From NCBI RefSeq assembly GCF_001735805.1, contig NZ_CP017248.1, positions 7,874,001 to 7,938,000 of the forward strand: a DNA stretch of 64,000 bases. The letters run 5' to 3'. The notes under the pieces were generated by a model. It worked only from the letters and a program-made list of their open reading frames with translations. It ran no database searches and had not been told where the DNA came from. Below, piece by piece: positions 1 through 8,908 of this stretch (positions are counted from its first letter, which is position 1; the number at the start of each line of letters is the position of its first letter). This DNA comes from Streptomyces fodineus. GTDB lineage: Bacteria; Actinomycetota; Actinomycetes; Streptomycetales; Streptomycetaceae. The position numbers were made by a program, and so were the translations under genes.

Positions 1-2
1 GC

Positions 3-575
3 GACCAGCACTACGACGTCGCCAGCGCCCTCATCAAGTCCATCAGGGGCTCCGACGTCGACGCGGCCCTGCACTACCTGGCCCGCATGATCGAGGCCGG
101 CGAGGACCCCCGCTTCATCGCCCGCCGCCTGATGATCTCCGCCAGCGAGGACATCGGCCTGGCCGACCCGAACGCTCTGCCCATCGCGGTCGCCGCGGCC
201 CAGGCCGTCGCCATGATCGGCTTCCCCGAGGCCGCCCTCACCCTCAGCCACGCCACCATCGCCCTGGCGCTCGCCCCCAAGTCCAACTCGGCGACCACCG
301 CGATCGGCGCCGCCATGGAGGACGTACGCAAGGGGCTGGCCGGCCCGGTCCCACCGCATCTGCGCGACGGGCACTACAAGGGCGCCGCCAAGCTCGGCCA
401 CGCGCAGGGGTACGTCTACCCGCACGACCTGCCGGAGGGCATCGCCCAGCAGCAGTACGCCCCGGACGCCCTGAAGGACCGCGAGTACTACACCCCGGGC
501 CGGCACGGCGCCGAGGCGCGGTACGCGGACGCGGTGGAGTGGACCAGGAAGCACCTCGGTCGCAGGCGGTCCTGA
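3..575 (+). CDS. rarA: Replication-associated recombination protein A (RarA/MgsA), 3' part only
   Basis: The gene enters from the left edge; about 190 C-terminal residues are visible, open in frame from base 3. Runs such as SALIKSIRGSDVDAAL, SASEDIGLADP and YKGAAKLGHAQGYVYPHDLP are hallmarks of the C-terminal, tetramer-forming half of the AAA+ clamp-loader-like ATPase RarA, which acts at stalled replication forks. The AAA+ ATPase core (Walker A and B) lies outside the window. It reads toward rpsD, as in other Streptomyces. Family assignment is secure; activity cannot be judged from this fragment. Confidence 0.9.
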   Translation, partial: DQHYDVASALIKSIRGSDVDAALHYLARMIEAGEDPRFIARRLMISASEDIGLADPNALPIAVAAAQAVAMIGFPEAALTLSHATIALALAPKSNSATTAIGAAMEDVRKGLAGPVPPHLRDGHYKGAAKLGHAQGYVYPHDLPEGIAQQQYAPDALKDREYYTPGRHGAEARYADAVEWTRKHLGRRRS

Positions 576-892
576 GCGCGCTGTAGACTTGCCCGAAGTG
601 CCGAGTCCCGCGCAGTCAGAGCGGGACACCCGGCCGGAGTCCGGCCCCCGGGGCCAGTCCTCGGGAAAACGGACTCCAGGAGCGTCGCGCACCGTCGAAC
701 GGTGTCGCGGGCAGCCCACCACCACCCGGAGTCCCGGGACGGTCGGTGGGCCACTCGCGTGCTGCACGTTGTGCCCAGACCAGGGGAGCGGCTGCCCGGC
801 AGGTCCCATGCGGACCCGGCGGGATTCCCCGGCTGCGGAGGCGACCTCCCTTAACTCTGACAAGCCGGAAACTACGAAAGAGACGAAAGACA
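576..892 (+). promoter_or_regulatory. Long structured leader upstream of rpsD
   Basis: A gene-free stretch of 317 bases. A possible -10 (TAGACT, 584-589) lies just after the rarA stop, without a convincing -35. Downstream are several inverted repeats: GTCCCGC 605-611 with GCGGGAC 621-627; an exact 8-bp pair 636-643 with 670-677 enclosing a GC hairpin; CACCG/CGGTG 690-694 with 700-704; CCCACC/GGTGGG 715-720 with 745-750; GGTCC/GGACC 802-806 with 812-816. This suggests a structured 5' UTR. S4 autoregulates through mRNA structure in other bacteria; that it does so here is inference. Confidence 0.5.
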
Positions 893-1507
893 GTGGCGAA
901 CCAGTCCCGCCCCAAGGTCAAGAAGTCGCGTGCCCTCGGCATCGCGCTGACCCCGAAGGCCGTCAAGTACTTCGAGGCCCGTCCCTACCCGCCGGGTGAG
1001 CACGGCCGTGGCCGCAAGCAGAACTCGGACTACAAGGTCCGTCTGCTGGAGAAGCAGCGTCTGCGCGCGCAGTACGACATCTCCGAGCGCCAGCTGGTCC
1101 GCGCCTACGAGCGCGCGTCCAAGGTCCAGGGCAAGACCGGTGAGGCCCTGATCGTGGAGCTCGAGCGCCGTCTCGACGCCCTGGTCCTGCGTTCGGGCCT
1201 CGCCCGCACCATCTACCAGGCCCGTCAGATGGTCGTCCACGGCCACATCCAGGTCAACGGCCAGAAGGTCGACAAGCCGTCCTTCCGTGTCCGTCCGGAC
1301 GACGTCGTGCAGGTCCGCGACCGCTCCAAGGACAAGACGCTCTTCACGATCGCCCGCGAGGGTGGCTTCGCCCCCGAGGGTGAGACCCCGCGCTACCTGC
1401 AGGTGAACCTCAAGGCCCTGGCGTTCCGCCTGGACCGTGAGCCGAACCGCAAGGAGATCCCGGTGATCTGCGACGAGCAGCTCGTCGTCGAGTACTACGC
1501 CCGCTGA
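893..1507 (+). CDS. rpsD: 30S ribosomal protein S4, zinc-free type
   Basis: 204 aa starting at GTG 893 (MANQSRPKVKKSRAL). S4 nucleates 16S rRNA folding and forms part of the ribosomal mRNA entry region. The YPPGEHGRG segment and the S4 RNA-binding domain (residues about 95-155, including RLDALVLRSGLARTIYQARQ) are clear. The N-terminus has none of the paired cysteines of zinc-binding S4 proteins, so this is the C-minus form. An in-frame upstream extension exists but runs through the leader and has no ribosomal homology, so the GTG is preferred. A strong terminator follows directly, indicating a monocistronic unit. Confidence 0.97.
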   Translation: MANQSRPKVKKSRALGIALTPKAVKYFEARPYPPGEHGRGRKQNSDYKVRLLEKQRLRAQYDISERQLVRAYERASKVQGKTGEALIVELERRLDALVLRSGLARTIYQARQMVVHGHIQVNGQKVDKPSFRVRPDDVVQVRDRSKDKTLFTIAREGGFAPEGETPRYLQVNLKALAFRLDREPNRKEIPVICDEQLVVEYYAR

Positions 1508-1532
1508 CCCCAGCCCCGGCGCAACACTCCAG

Positions 1533-1572
1533 CCCGCCGCCTCCCCGCCCTCCGGGCGTCGGAGGCGGCGGG
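1533..1572 (+). terminator. Terminator of rpsD
   Basis: Perfect 12-bp stem, CCCGCCGCCTCC (1533-1544) with GGAGGCGGCGGG (1561-1572). The loop itself contains a 5-bp hairpin, CGCCC/GGGCG. A short T-containing tract follows (ttcgcgttt). It starts 26 bases after the rpsD stop. Confidence 0.85.
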
Positions 1573-1770
1573 TTCGCGTTTGAGCCCCGGACTCCCGACG
1601 CCCTCTGCCAGCGCTGACCGCACCCCGGTCCTGCAATCCCCGCCACCGCCGCCCGCGCTGTCCGTGCCGCTGCCATCCACGCCGCCGCACCGAAGCCGGT
1701 CTCCCGGCGCCTTCTGCCGTCGGGCCGCTGCTGTCCGCGTCCCGGGTCCGCCCCGCGTTGCCCGTCGGCG

Positions 1771-2260
1771 GTGCCGTTGCGGGTCTCCCTGTGTCTCCTG
1801 CCGGCGACGGGCGTGCCTCCCGGTGCGCGTGTTGACGCGTTGCGGCTGGTCTCGGGGGTGTGTCCGCCGTCGAGCCCCCCTGCCCTGGTCGGTGCCGTTG
1901 CGGGTCTCCTAGCGTGCCCCGCCAGCGACGCGCCTGCCGTGTTCTTCGCGCCTCGTGCCGTCGGTGCTGTTGTTCTCTCCGGGGGCTGTCCGCCGTCGGG
2001 CCGTTGCTGTCCGCGTGCTGGCCTTCCGGCCCGTTCCCTGTCGCCCGCGTCCTGGTCGGTGCCGTTGCGGGTCTCCCCGTGTGTCCCGCCAGCGGCGCGC
2101 GTGCCGTGCTCTTTGCCCCTCGTGCCGTCGGTGCCGTTGTTCTCTGCGGGGGCTGTCCGCCGTCGGGCCGTCGCTGTCCGCGTGCTGGCCTTCCGCCCCG
2201 TGTTCCCCGTCGCCCGTGCCCAGGTCGGTGCGCTACCGGTCTCCACGCCTCCCACGGCCC
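1771..2260. repeat. Imperfect tandem repeat, period about 168 bp
   Basis: The string GTGCCGTTGCGGGTCTCC begins at 1771, 1892 and 2059, and a degenerate version begins at about 2228. The two full units, about 1888-2054 and 2055-2223, align nearly throughout, sharing blocks such as GGGGGCTGTCCGCCGTCGGG and CTGTCCGCGTGCTGGCCTTC. The first spacing is shorter (121 bp), so that unit is deleted or older. The region is pyrimidine-rich on the + strand and lies between the convergent genes rpsD and the ATPase regulator. I see no protein family in any frame. Confidence 0.8.
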
Positions 2261-2329
2261 CGGACCCTTTGGCATCCTCCCGGCGCCCGCTCACTCCGCG
2301 CGGTTGGCGTCCTCCCACGCCCCAGGCCG

Positions 2330-3016
2330 CCGCGCGTAGGCGGCCTCTTCGGGCCCCGTGTCTCGCGCTGCTGCGCATAGCCGGCCTCTTCGCGCCCGGT
2401 GCCGTCCATCGCCGCGCGCAGTCGGCCTCTTCATGCCCCGCGCCTCACGCCGCCCCGGCATCTCACCCTCGCGCAGCCGGCCTCGTCCCGCCCCGCGCCT
2501 CATGCCGCCCCCCGCCCGGCGCAGCTGGCTTTCCTCCCGCCCCGCGCCCCACTGCGCGCAGAGGTGGGGCGCGGGACGCGAGGAGGTCGGCTGCGCCGGG
2601 CGGCGTGGCGCGGCAGGCCTCGCCGCGCCCCGCGCCTCACGCCGCCCCGCGCGGCCGGCCTCTCGTCACGCACTCACCCACCCCACCCCGCGCCGCCCCG
2701 TCGCCCTCCCCGCGCCCCACCTCGCGCAGCCGGCCTCGTCCCGCCCCGCGCCCCACCTCGCCCCGCTCCGCCGGCCTCCTCGCGCCCCGCGCCTCACGCC
2801 GCCGCGCCCAGCCGGCCTCGTCACGCACCCGCCCCGCTCCGCCGGCCTCCTCGCGCCCCGCGCCTCACGCCGCCGCGCCCAGCCGGCCTCGTCACGCACC
2901 CGCCCCGCTCCGCCGGCCTCCTCGCGCCCCGCGCCCCACCCCACCCAGCCGCCCTCCCCGCGCCTCACGCCGCCCTGCGCCGGCGGCCTTGTTCGCGCCC
3001 CACGCCGCCCCCACCC
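2330..3016. repeat. GC-rich minisatellite field with a perfect 71-bp tandem repeat
   Basis: About a dozen diverged copies of a C-rich unit with core GCCGGCCTCNTCNCGCCCCG followed by CGCCTCACGCCGC. Within it a 71-bp unit is repeated exactly at 2761-2831 and 2832-2902, with a third partial copy from 2903. Because 71 is not a multiple of three, no reading frame stays open consistently, which argues against coding. One unit is inverted (about 2563-2597) relative to its neighbour (about 2518-2553), giving a potential imperfect hairpin with arms near 35 bp. The field ends at the stop codon of the convergent ATPase gene. Confidence 0.85.
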
Positions 3017-5245
3017 CTACCGCCCCCCTCGCCCTCCTCCCCGTCCCTGCCCCGGTCTGCCTCCCCGCCGCCCCGTGACTCCGCCCGGTGTGGAGTCGGC
3101 GGCGTGGCCGGCGGGTTCCTCGAGGGTGGCGGTGTCGGCCGGGGGTACCGGTCCGCGGGGAGCCGGCAGCGCGCTCAGTGGTCGTACCGTGCCGTGACCC
3201 AGTGCGCGGGCCACGGCCGTCGCGCGGTCGAGGCCGGCGCCCTCGCGCACGCACTCCTCGTAGCGTGCGTCGCCGAGTGTCCGCCGTGCCATCGCCTCGC
3301 AGCGCTCGTGCGGGGCGTTGTAGTAGGCCGAGCCGAACAGCGGCAGCCCCACCGACGGCCAGATGCGGCCCGCCGCGCCCTGGAGGAGGGCCGCCTCGGC
3401 CGGATCGCCCTGGGCCGCCGTCACCAGGGCCAGGAGCTCCAGCGACAGCACCGAGCCGAGCAGGTCACGGAAGGCGTGGGCGTTGCGCAGGCACTCGGCG
3501 AGCAGTTCCCGCGCCCGGTCCTGGGCGCCGTCCTGCCAGGCCGCGTACGCCAGCACGTACAGCGCGTAGGAGCGGGCCCAGCGCTCCCCGTGGTCCTCGC
3601 ACACCCGGCGCACGTCCTCGCACAGCCGCACCGCGTCCGGCAGGTCCCCTTGGAAGGCGCGCGCCATCGCCAGTTCCACCTGGGCCATCAGCACGTTGCT
3701 GTTGAGTTCGCCGATGTCCTGATAGCGCTCCAGCGCCGACCGCAGCAGCGTTTCTGCACGGGCCATGTCATCGGTGACCAGTGCCAGACAGCCGGTGCGG
3801 TGCTCGGCGTACGCCACCGCCGTCGCATCCCCGACCCGCTCGGCCTCGGCCCGGCACTCCCGCAGCGCCGTCAGCGCCGGCACGGTGTCGCCCTGGAGGA
3901 TCGCCACATAGCCCAGCACCCACAGCGCCTTCAGCCGTGACCGCTCGTACTCCGACTCCAGTTCCACGCTGCGCGCCAGCCAGCGCCGGCCCTCCGCGAG
4001 CCGCCCGCAGCCGACCCAGCAGAACCACAGCGACCCCGCGAGGTACTGACCGAGATAGGCCTCCTCCGGCTCCGTCAGACAGAACTCCAGTGCCACCCGC
4101 AGATTGGGCAGCTCCGCCTCGACCCGCGCGGCGACCTCGCCCTGCCGGGGCGAGAACCAGTCCAGCTCGCACCAGGTCGCCAGGCCCAGGTACCAGTCCC
4201 GGTGCCGTCTGCGCAGCCGGCCCGCGTCCCCGATCCCCGCCAGCCACTCGGCGCCGTAGGCCCGGACGGTGTCCAGCATCCGGTAGCGGGGGCCGGCCGG
4301 GGAGTCCTCGCGGGTGACGACCGACTGGGCCAGCAGCTCCGACAGCACGTCCAGGACGTCCTCGGCCGGCAGCCCGTCCCCGCTGCACACGTATTCGGCC
4401 GCCTCCAGGTCGAAGGTCTGCGCGAACACCGACAGCCGCGCCCACAGCAGCCGCTCCGCGGGTGTGCACAGCTCATGGCTCCAGCCGATCGCCGTACGCA
4501 GCGTCTGATGGCGGGCCGGAGGTCCCCCAGGAACGGTTAAGGGCCCAGCGCCCGTGGCCAGCAGCCGGAACCGGTCGTCCAGCCGCTGGAGCAGCTGCCC
4601 CGGGGACAGCGCCCGCAGCCGCCCGGCCGCCAGCTCCAGCGCCAGCGGGATCCCCTCCAGCCGCCGGCACAGCTCGCGCACCTCGCAGCCGTCGGCCACC
4701 TCCAGCCCCTGCTCCCGGGCCCGGTCGGTGAACAGCTCCGCCGCCTCGTCCTCGCCGAGCGGCGCGAGCGCGCACAGCCGCTCGCCCGCGAGCCCCAGCG
4801 GACGCCGGCCCGCGGCCAGCACCCGCAGCTGAGGCAGCTTGCGCAACAGCTCCGCCGCCAGCTCCGCACAGGCGCCCGCCAGGTGCTCGAACCCGTCCAG
4901 CACCAGCAGTGCCGGACGGCCGGCAAGATGCTCCAGCAGCATCTCCCGGGGCAGCCGGGCGGTGTGGTCGGTCAGCCCCAGCGCCTCCGCCACCGCGTAC
5001 TCCACGAACTGCGGATCGCGCACCGGCGCCAGCTCCACCCGCCCGCACATCGACTCCCACCCGGCGGCGACCCGCGCGGCCAGCCGGGACTTGCCGACAC
5101 CGCCGACCCCGGTCACGGTCACCAGCCGCGCCTCGCCGAGCGCGGCCGTCAGCTCGGCGAGTTCGGCCGAGCGCCCGACGAACGTGGTCAGTTCCAGGGG
5201 CGGATCGCCGTCGGAGAAGGCATCAGGGCGCTGAGGACCTCGCAT
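3017..5245 (-). CDS. Orphan STAND/AfsR-like ATPase regulator (NB-ARC plus TPR)
   Basis: 742 aa from ATG 5245 (MRGPQRPDAF); longer in-frame starts lack any family similarity. Residues about 20-330 form a STAND-type NTPase: FVGR, a Walker A GVGGVGKSRL (about 46-55), Walker B ALLVLDG (about 112-118) and the GIPLALELAAGRL motif. The C-terminal half is a helical TPR-like region of the kind found in AfsR/SARP and LuxR-LAL regulators. No N-terminal SARP domain and no C-terminal LuxR HTH can be seen, so how it would touch DNA is unknown. The last 50 or so residues are low complexity (Gly/Arg/Pro-rich), reading out of the adjoining repeat field. Confidence 0.8.
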   Translation of the reverse strand: MRGPQRPDAFSDGDPPLELTTFVGRSAELAELTAALGEARLVTVTGVGGVGKSRLAARVAAGWESMCGRVELAPVRDPQFVEYAVAEALGLTDHTARLPREMLLEHLAGRPALLVLDGFEHLAGACAELAAELLRKLPQLRVLAAGRRPLGLAGERLCALAPLGEDEAAELFTDRAREQGLEVADGCEVRELCRRLEGIPLALELAAGRLRALSPGQLLQRLDDRFRLLATGAGPLTVPGGPPARHQTLRTAIGWSHELCTPAERLLWARLSVFAQTFDLEAAEYVCSGDGLPAEDVLDVLSELLAQSVVTREDSPAGPRYRMLDTVRAYGAEWLAGIGDAGRLRRRHRDWYLGLATWCELDWFSPRQGEVAARVEAELPNLRVALEFCLTEPEEAYLGQYLAGSLWFCWVGCGRLAEGRRWLARSVELESEYERSRLKALWVLGYVAILQGDTVPALTALRECRAEAERVGDATAVAYAEHRTGCLALVTDDMARAETLLRSALERYQDIGELNSNVLMAQVELAMARAFQGDLPDAVRLCEDVRRVCEDHGERWARSYALYVLAYAAWQDGAQDRARELLAECLRNAHAFRDLLGSVLSLELLALVTAAQGDPAEAALLQGAAGRIWPSVGLPLFGSAYYNAPHERCEAMARRTLGDARYEECVREGAGLDRATAVARALGHGTVRPLSALPAPRGPVPPADTATLEEPAGHAADSTPGGVTGRRGGRPGQGRGGGRGGR

Positions 5246-5397
5246 GGGACACGGAGCGTACTGAAGTGTGTTCAATGCGTACAATCGCTTCCCGCAACTC
5301 CGCTCCCGCCGCCCGGTAATGCGGTACGGAGCCCCGGCCCCGGCGCGATAGGCTCGGACTCGACTTTTTCGATGGTGAGGCACGTTTCAGGGAGCGG

Positions 5398-5832
5398 GTG
5401 CGCACAGTGTCCGGTGGAGAGGTGGCCGGGATCCTGGTGGCCGTCTTCTGGGCGATCCTGGTCTCCTTCCTCGCGGTGGCTCTCGCGAGGGTGGCCCAGA
5501 CGCTCAAGGCGACCACCAAGCTGGTGGCGGACGTGACCGACCAGGCCGTCCCGCTGCTCGCCGACGCCTCCCAGGCGGTGCGCTCCGCGCAGACCCAGAT
5601 CGACCGCGTCGACGCGATCGCCTCCGACGTCCAGGAGGTCACGTCGAACGCCTCCGCGCTGTCCTCCACCGTCGCCTCCACCTTCGGCGGCCCGCTGGTC
5701 AAGGTCGCGGCCTTCGGCTACGGCGTCCGCCGCGCGCTCGGCGGACGCAAGGAGGACGTGCCCGCGAAGACGCCCCGGCGTACCGTGATCGTGGGCCGCA
5801 CGGTCCCTGCCGCACGACGCAAGCGGAAGTAA
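5398..5832 (+). CDS. DUF948-domain membrane protein
   Basis: 144 aa from GTG 5398, with AGGGAG 5 bases upstream; GTG 5407 is an alternative start. One N-terminal membrane helix (about residues 10-31, VAGILVAVFWAILVSFLAVA) is followed by an amphipathic helix rich in Thr, Ala and Val (the DUF948 pattern, general-stress or chemotaxis-like) and a basic tail ending RRKRK. Function unknown. It precedes another small protein and alaS, a grouping conserved in actinomycetes, and may be cotranscribed with them. Confidence 0.75.
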   Translation: MRTVSGGEVAGILVAVFWAILVSFLAVALARVAQTLKATTKLVADVTDQAVPLLADASQAVRSAQTQIDRVDAIASDVQEVTSNASALSSTVASTFGGPLVKVAAFGYGVRRALGGRKEDVPAKTPRRTVIVGRTVPAARRKRK

Positions 5833-5848
5833 GGACTGAGACCGAGCG

Positions 5849-6211
5849 ATGTTCCGTCGTACGTTCTGGTTCACCACCGGTGTCGCCGCCGGTGTGTGGG
5901 CAACCACCAAGGTCAACCGCAAGCTCAAGCAGCTGACCCCGGAGAGCCTCGCCGCGACCGCGGCCAACAAGGCCCTGGAGACCGGTCATCGGCTGAAGGA
6001 CCGCGCGGTGGGCTTCGCGCTCGACGTCCGCGACAACATGGCCGCGCGGGAGGCCGAGCTGGAGGAGGCCCTCGGGATCCACGAGAACCCCGAACTCCCC
6101 GCACCCCGGCGGCATACGGCCATCGAGAACAACCGCAGCACACCGAAGTACATCGAAACGTCGTTTTCTTCGCAAGCGAAGCACTCGTACAACCGGAATG
6201 AGGACCACTGA
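5849..6211 (+). CDS. DUF6167-type small protein upstream of alaS
   Basis: 120 aa, ATG 5849. The N-terminus MFRRTFWFTTGVAAGVWATT looks like a short membrane-associated segment, followed by a charged helix (KVNRKLKQLTPESLAATA) and a disordered, Asn/Ser-rich tail. The stop codon overlaps the alaS start (TGATG), so the two are translationally coupled. Function unknown; coupling suggests coexpression with alaS rather than a role in charging. Confidence 0.75.
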   Translation: MFRRTFWFTTGVAAGVWATTKVNRKLKQLTPESLAATAANKALETGHRLKDRAVGFALDVRDNMAAREAELEEALGIHENPELPAPRRHTAIENNRSTPKYIETSFSSQAKHSYNRNEDH

Positions 6212-8883
6212 TGGAGTCGGCCGAGATTCGCCGCCGCTGGCTGAGCTTCTTCGAGGAGCGCGGGCACACCGTCGTCCCTTCGGCGTCGCTCATCGCGGAC
6301 GACCCGACTCTGCTCCTCGTCCCCGCCGGCATGGTTCCCTTCAAGCCCTACTTCCTGGGTGAGGTCAAGCCCCCGTTCCCGCGCGCCACCAGCGTGCAGA
6401 AGTGCGTGCGCACGCCCGACATCGAAGAGGTCGGCAAGACCACGCGCCACGGCACCTTCTTCCAGATGTGCGGCAACTTCTCCTTCGGCGACTACTTCAA
6501 GGAAGGCGCCATCAAGTACGCCTGGGAGCTGCTCACCACGCCCCAGGACAAGGGCGGTTACGGCCTCGACCCCGAGCGCCTGTGGATCACCGTCTACTTG
6601 GACGACGACGAGGCCGAGCGCATCTGGCACGAGGTCGTCGGCGTGCCCAAGGAGCGCATCCAGCGCCTGGGCATGAAGGAGAACTACTGGTCCATGGGCG
6701 TACCCGGCCCGTGCGGCCCCTGCTCCGAGATCAACTACGACCGCGGCCCCGAGTTCGGCGTCGAGGGCGGCCCCGCCGTCAACGACGAGCGGTACGTGGA
6801 GATCTGGAACCTGGTCTTCATGCAGTACGAGCGCGGCGAGGGCACCGGCAAGGACAACTTCGAGATCCTCGGGGACCTGCCGAGCAAGAACATCGACACG
6901 GGCCTCGGCATGGAGCGGCTCGCCATGATTCTGCAGGGCGTGCAGAACATGTACGAGATCGACACCTCCATGGCCGTCATCGACAAGGCCACCGAGCTGA
7001 CCGGCGTCCGCTACGGCGACGCCCACGACTCGGACGTCTCCCTCCGCGTGGTCACCGACCACATGCGTACGGCCACGATGCTCATCGGCGACGGCGTCAC
7101 CCCCGGCAACGAGGGTCGCGGCTACGTCCTGCGCCGCATCATGCGCCGCGCCATCCGCAACATGCGCCTGCTCGGCGCCACCGGTCCGGTCGTCAAGGAC
7201 CTGATCGACACCGTGATCCGCATGATGGGCCAGCAGTACCCGGAGCTGATCACCGACCGCGAGCGCATCGAGAAGGTCGCCCTCGCCGAGGAGAACGCCT
7301 TCCTGAAGACGCTGAAGGCCGGCACGAACATCCTCGACACCGCCGTCACCGAGACCAAGCAGTCCGGTGGCACGATCCTCTCCGGCGACAAGGCCTTCCT
7401 GCTCCACGACACCTGGGGCTTCCCGATCGACCTCACCCTGGAGATGGCCGCCGAGCAGGGCCTCTCCGTGGACGAGGAGGGCTTCCGCCGCCTGATGAAG
7501 GAGCAGCGGGAGCGCGCCAAGGCCGACGCCCGGGCCAAGAAGACCGGCCACGCCGACATGGGCGCCTACCGCGAGATCGCCGACACCGCCGGCGAGACCG
7601 ACTTCATCGGCTACAGCGACACCGAGGGCGAGACCACCATCGTCGGCATCCTCGTCGACGGCGTCTCCTCGCCGGCCGCCACCGAGGGCGACGAGGTCGA
7701 GATCGTCCTCGACCGCACCCCGTTCTACGCCGAGGGCGGCGGCCAGATCGGCGACACCGGCCGGATCAAGGCCGACTCCGGTGCCGTCATCGAGGTCCGC
7801 GACTGCCAGAAGCCGGTCCCGGGCGTCTACGTCCACAAGGGCGTCGTCCAGGTCGGCGAGGTGACCGTCGGCGCCAAGGCCCACGCCTCGATCGACGCCC
7901 GCCGCCGCAAGGCCATCGCCCGCGCCCACTCGGCCACCCACCTCACCCACCAGGCCCTGCGCGACGCCCTCGGCCCGACGGCCGCCCAGGCCGGTTCCGA
8001 GAACCAGCCCGGCCGCTTCCGCTTCGACTTCGGCTCGCCGTCCGCCGTTCCGACGGCCGTGATGACCGACGTCGAGCAGAAGATCAACGAGGTGCTCGCC
8101 CGCGATCTCGACGTGCGCGCCGACATCATGGGCATCGACGAGGCCAAGAAGCAGGGCGCCATCGCCGAGTTCGGCGAGAAGTACGGCGAGCGGGTCCGCG
8201 TCGTGACCATCGGCGACTTCTCCAAGGAGCTGTGCGGCGGCACGCACGTGCACAACACCGCCCAGCTGGGCCTGGTGAAGCTGCTCGGCGAGTCCTCCAT
8301 CGGCTCGGGTGTCCGCCGTATCGAGGCCCTGGTCGGCGTGGACGCCTACACCTTCCTCGCCCGTGAGCACACGGTCGTCAACCAGCTGACCGAGCTGCTC
8401 AAGGGCCGCCCGGAGGAGCTGCCGGAGAAGGTCTCCTCGATGCTCGGCAAGCTGAAGGACGCCGAGAAGGAGATCGAGAAGTTCCGCGCCGAGAAGGTGC
8501 TCCAGGCCGCCGCCGGTCTCGCCGAGTCCGCCAAGGACGTGCGGGGCGTCGCCGTGGTGACCGGTCAGGTCCCGGACGGCACCACCCCGGACGACCTGCG
8601 CAAGCTGGTCCTCGACGTGCGCGGCCGGATCCAGGGCGGCCGGGCCGCGGTCGTGGCCCTGTTCACGGTCACGGGCGGCAAGCCGCTGACGGTCATCGCC
8701 ACCAACGAGGCCGCCCGCGAGCGCGGTCTCAAGGCCGGTGACCTGGTCCGCACGGCCGCCAAGACCCTCGGTGGCGGCGGTGGCGGCAAGCCGGACGTGG
8801 CCCAGGGCGGCGGTCAGAACCCGGCCGCGGTCGGCGATGCCGTCGAGGCCGTCGAGCGCCTCGTCGCCGAGACCGCCAAGTGA
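6211..8883 (+). CDS. alaS: Alanyl-tRNA synthetase
   Basis: 890 aa, ATG 6211. Charges tRNA-Ala. The class II catalytic core is N-terminal (RRRWLSFFEERGHTVVPSAS; the FFQMCGNFSFGDYFK stretch), followed by the tRNA-recognition and editing regions. The editing-site metal ligands are present: AHSATHLTHQAL near residue 572 and ELCGGTHVHN near residue 674. A glycine-rich C-Ala domain (LGGGGGGKPDVAQGGG) closes the protein. Full family length. It overlaps the preceding stop by one base and is followed 25 bases later by ruvX. Confidence 0.98.
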   Translation: MESAEIRRRWLSFFEERGHTVVPSASLIADDPTLLLVPAGMVPFKPYFLGEVKPPFPRATSVQKCVRTPDIEEVGKTTRHGTFFQMCGNFSFGDYFKEGAIKYAWELLTTPQDKGGYGLDPERLWITVYLDDDEAERIWHEVVGVPKERIQRLGMKENYWSMGVPGPCGPCSEINYDRGPEFGVEGGPAVNDERYVEIWNLVFMQYERGEGTGKDNFEILGDLPSKNIDTGLGMERLAMILQGVQNMYEIDTSMAVIDKATELTGVRYGDAHDSDVSLRVVTDHMRTATMLIGDGVTPGNEGRGYVLRRIMRRAIRNMRLLGATGPVVKDLIDTVIRMMGQQYPELITDRERIEKVALAEENAFLKTLKAGTNILDTAVTETKQSGGTILSGDKAFLLHDTWGFPIDLTLEMAAEQGLSVDEEGFRRLMKEQRERAKADARAKKTGHADMGAYREIADTAGETDFIGYSDTEGETTIVGILVDGVSSPAATEGDEVEIVLDRTPFYAEGGGQIGDTGRIKADSGAVIEVRDCQKPVPGVYVHKGVVQVGEVTVGAKAHASIDARRRKAIARAHSATHLTHQALRDALGPTAAQAGSENQPGRFRFDFGSPSAVPTAVMTDVEQKINEVLARDLDVRADIMGIDEAKKQGAIAEFGEKYGERVRVVTIGDFSKELCGGTHVHNTAQLGLVKLLGESSIGSGVRRIEALVGVDAYTFLAREHTVVNQLTELLKGRPEELPEKVSSMLGKLKDAEKEIEKFRAEKVLQAAAGLAESAKDVRGVAVVTGQVPDGTTPDDLRKLVLDVRGRIQGGRAAVVALFTVTGGKPLTVIATNEAARERGLKAGDLVRTAAKTLGGGGGGKPDVAQGGGQNPAAVGDAVEAVERLVAETAK

Positions 8884-8908
8884 CAGCCCAGTAAGGAAAC
8901 GGTCGGAA

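Noticed and set aside
2761..2935. CRISPR array
   Set aside because: The units are contiguous tandem repeats without variable spacers, and no cas genes are present; the same holds for 36431-36560.
1580..3940. Long plus-strand open frames (up to about 500 codons) through the repeat block and into 3.9 kb
   Set aside because: They consist of Pro/Arg/Ala-rich low complexity, cross 71-bp repeats that shift the frame, and their 3' parts are antisense to the ATPase gene.
6150..6211. T-box or other amino-acid leader for alaS
   Set aside because: alaS starts inside the stop codon of the previous gene, leaving no leader; a CTTCGC/GCGAAG hairpin is inside that gene.
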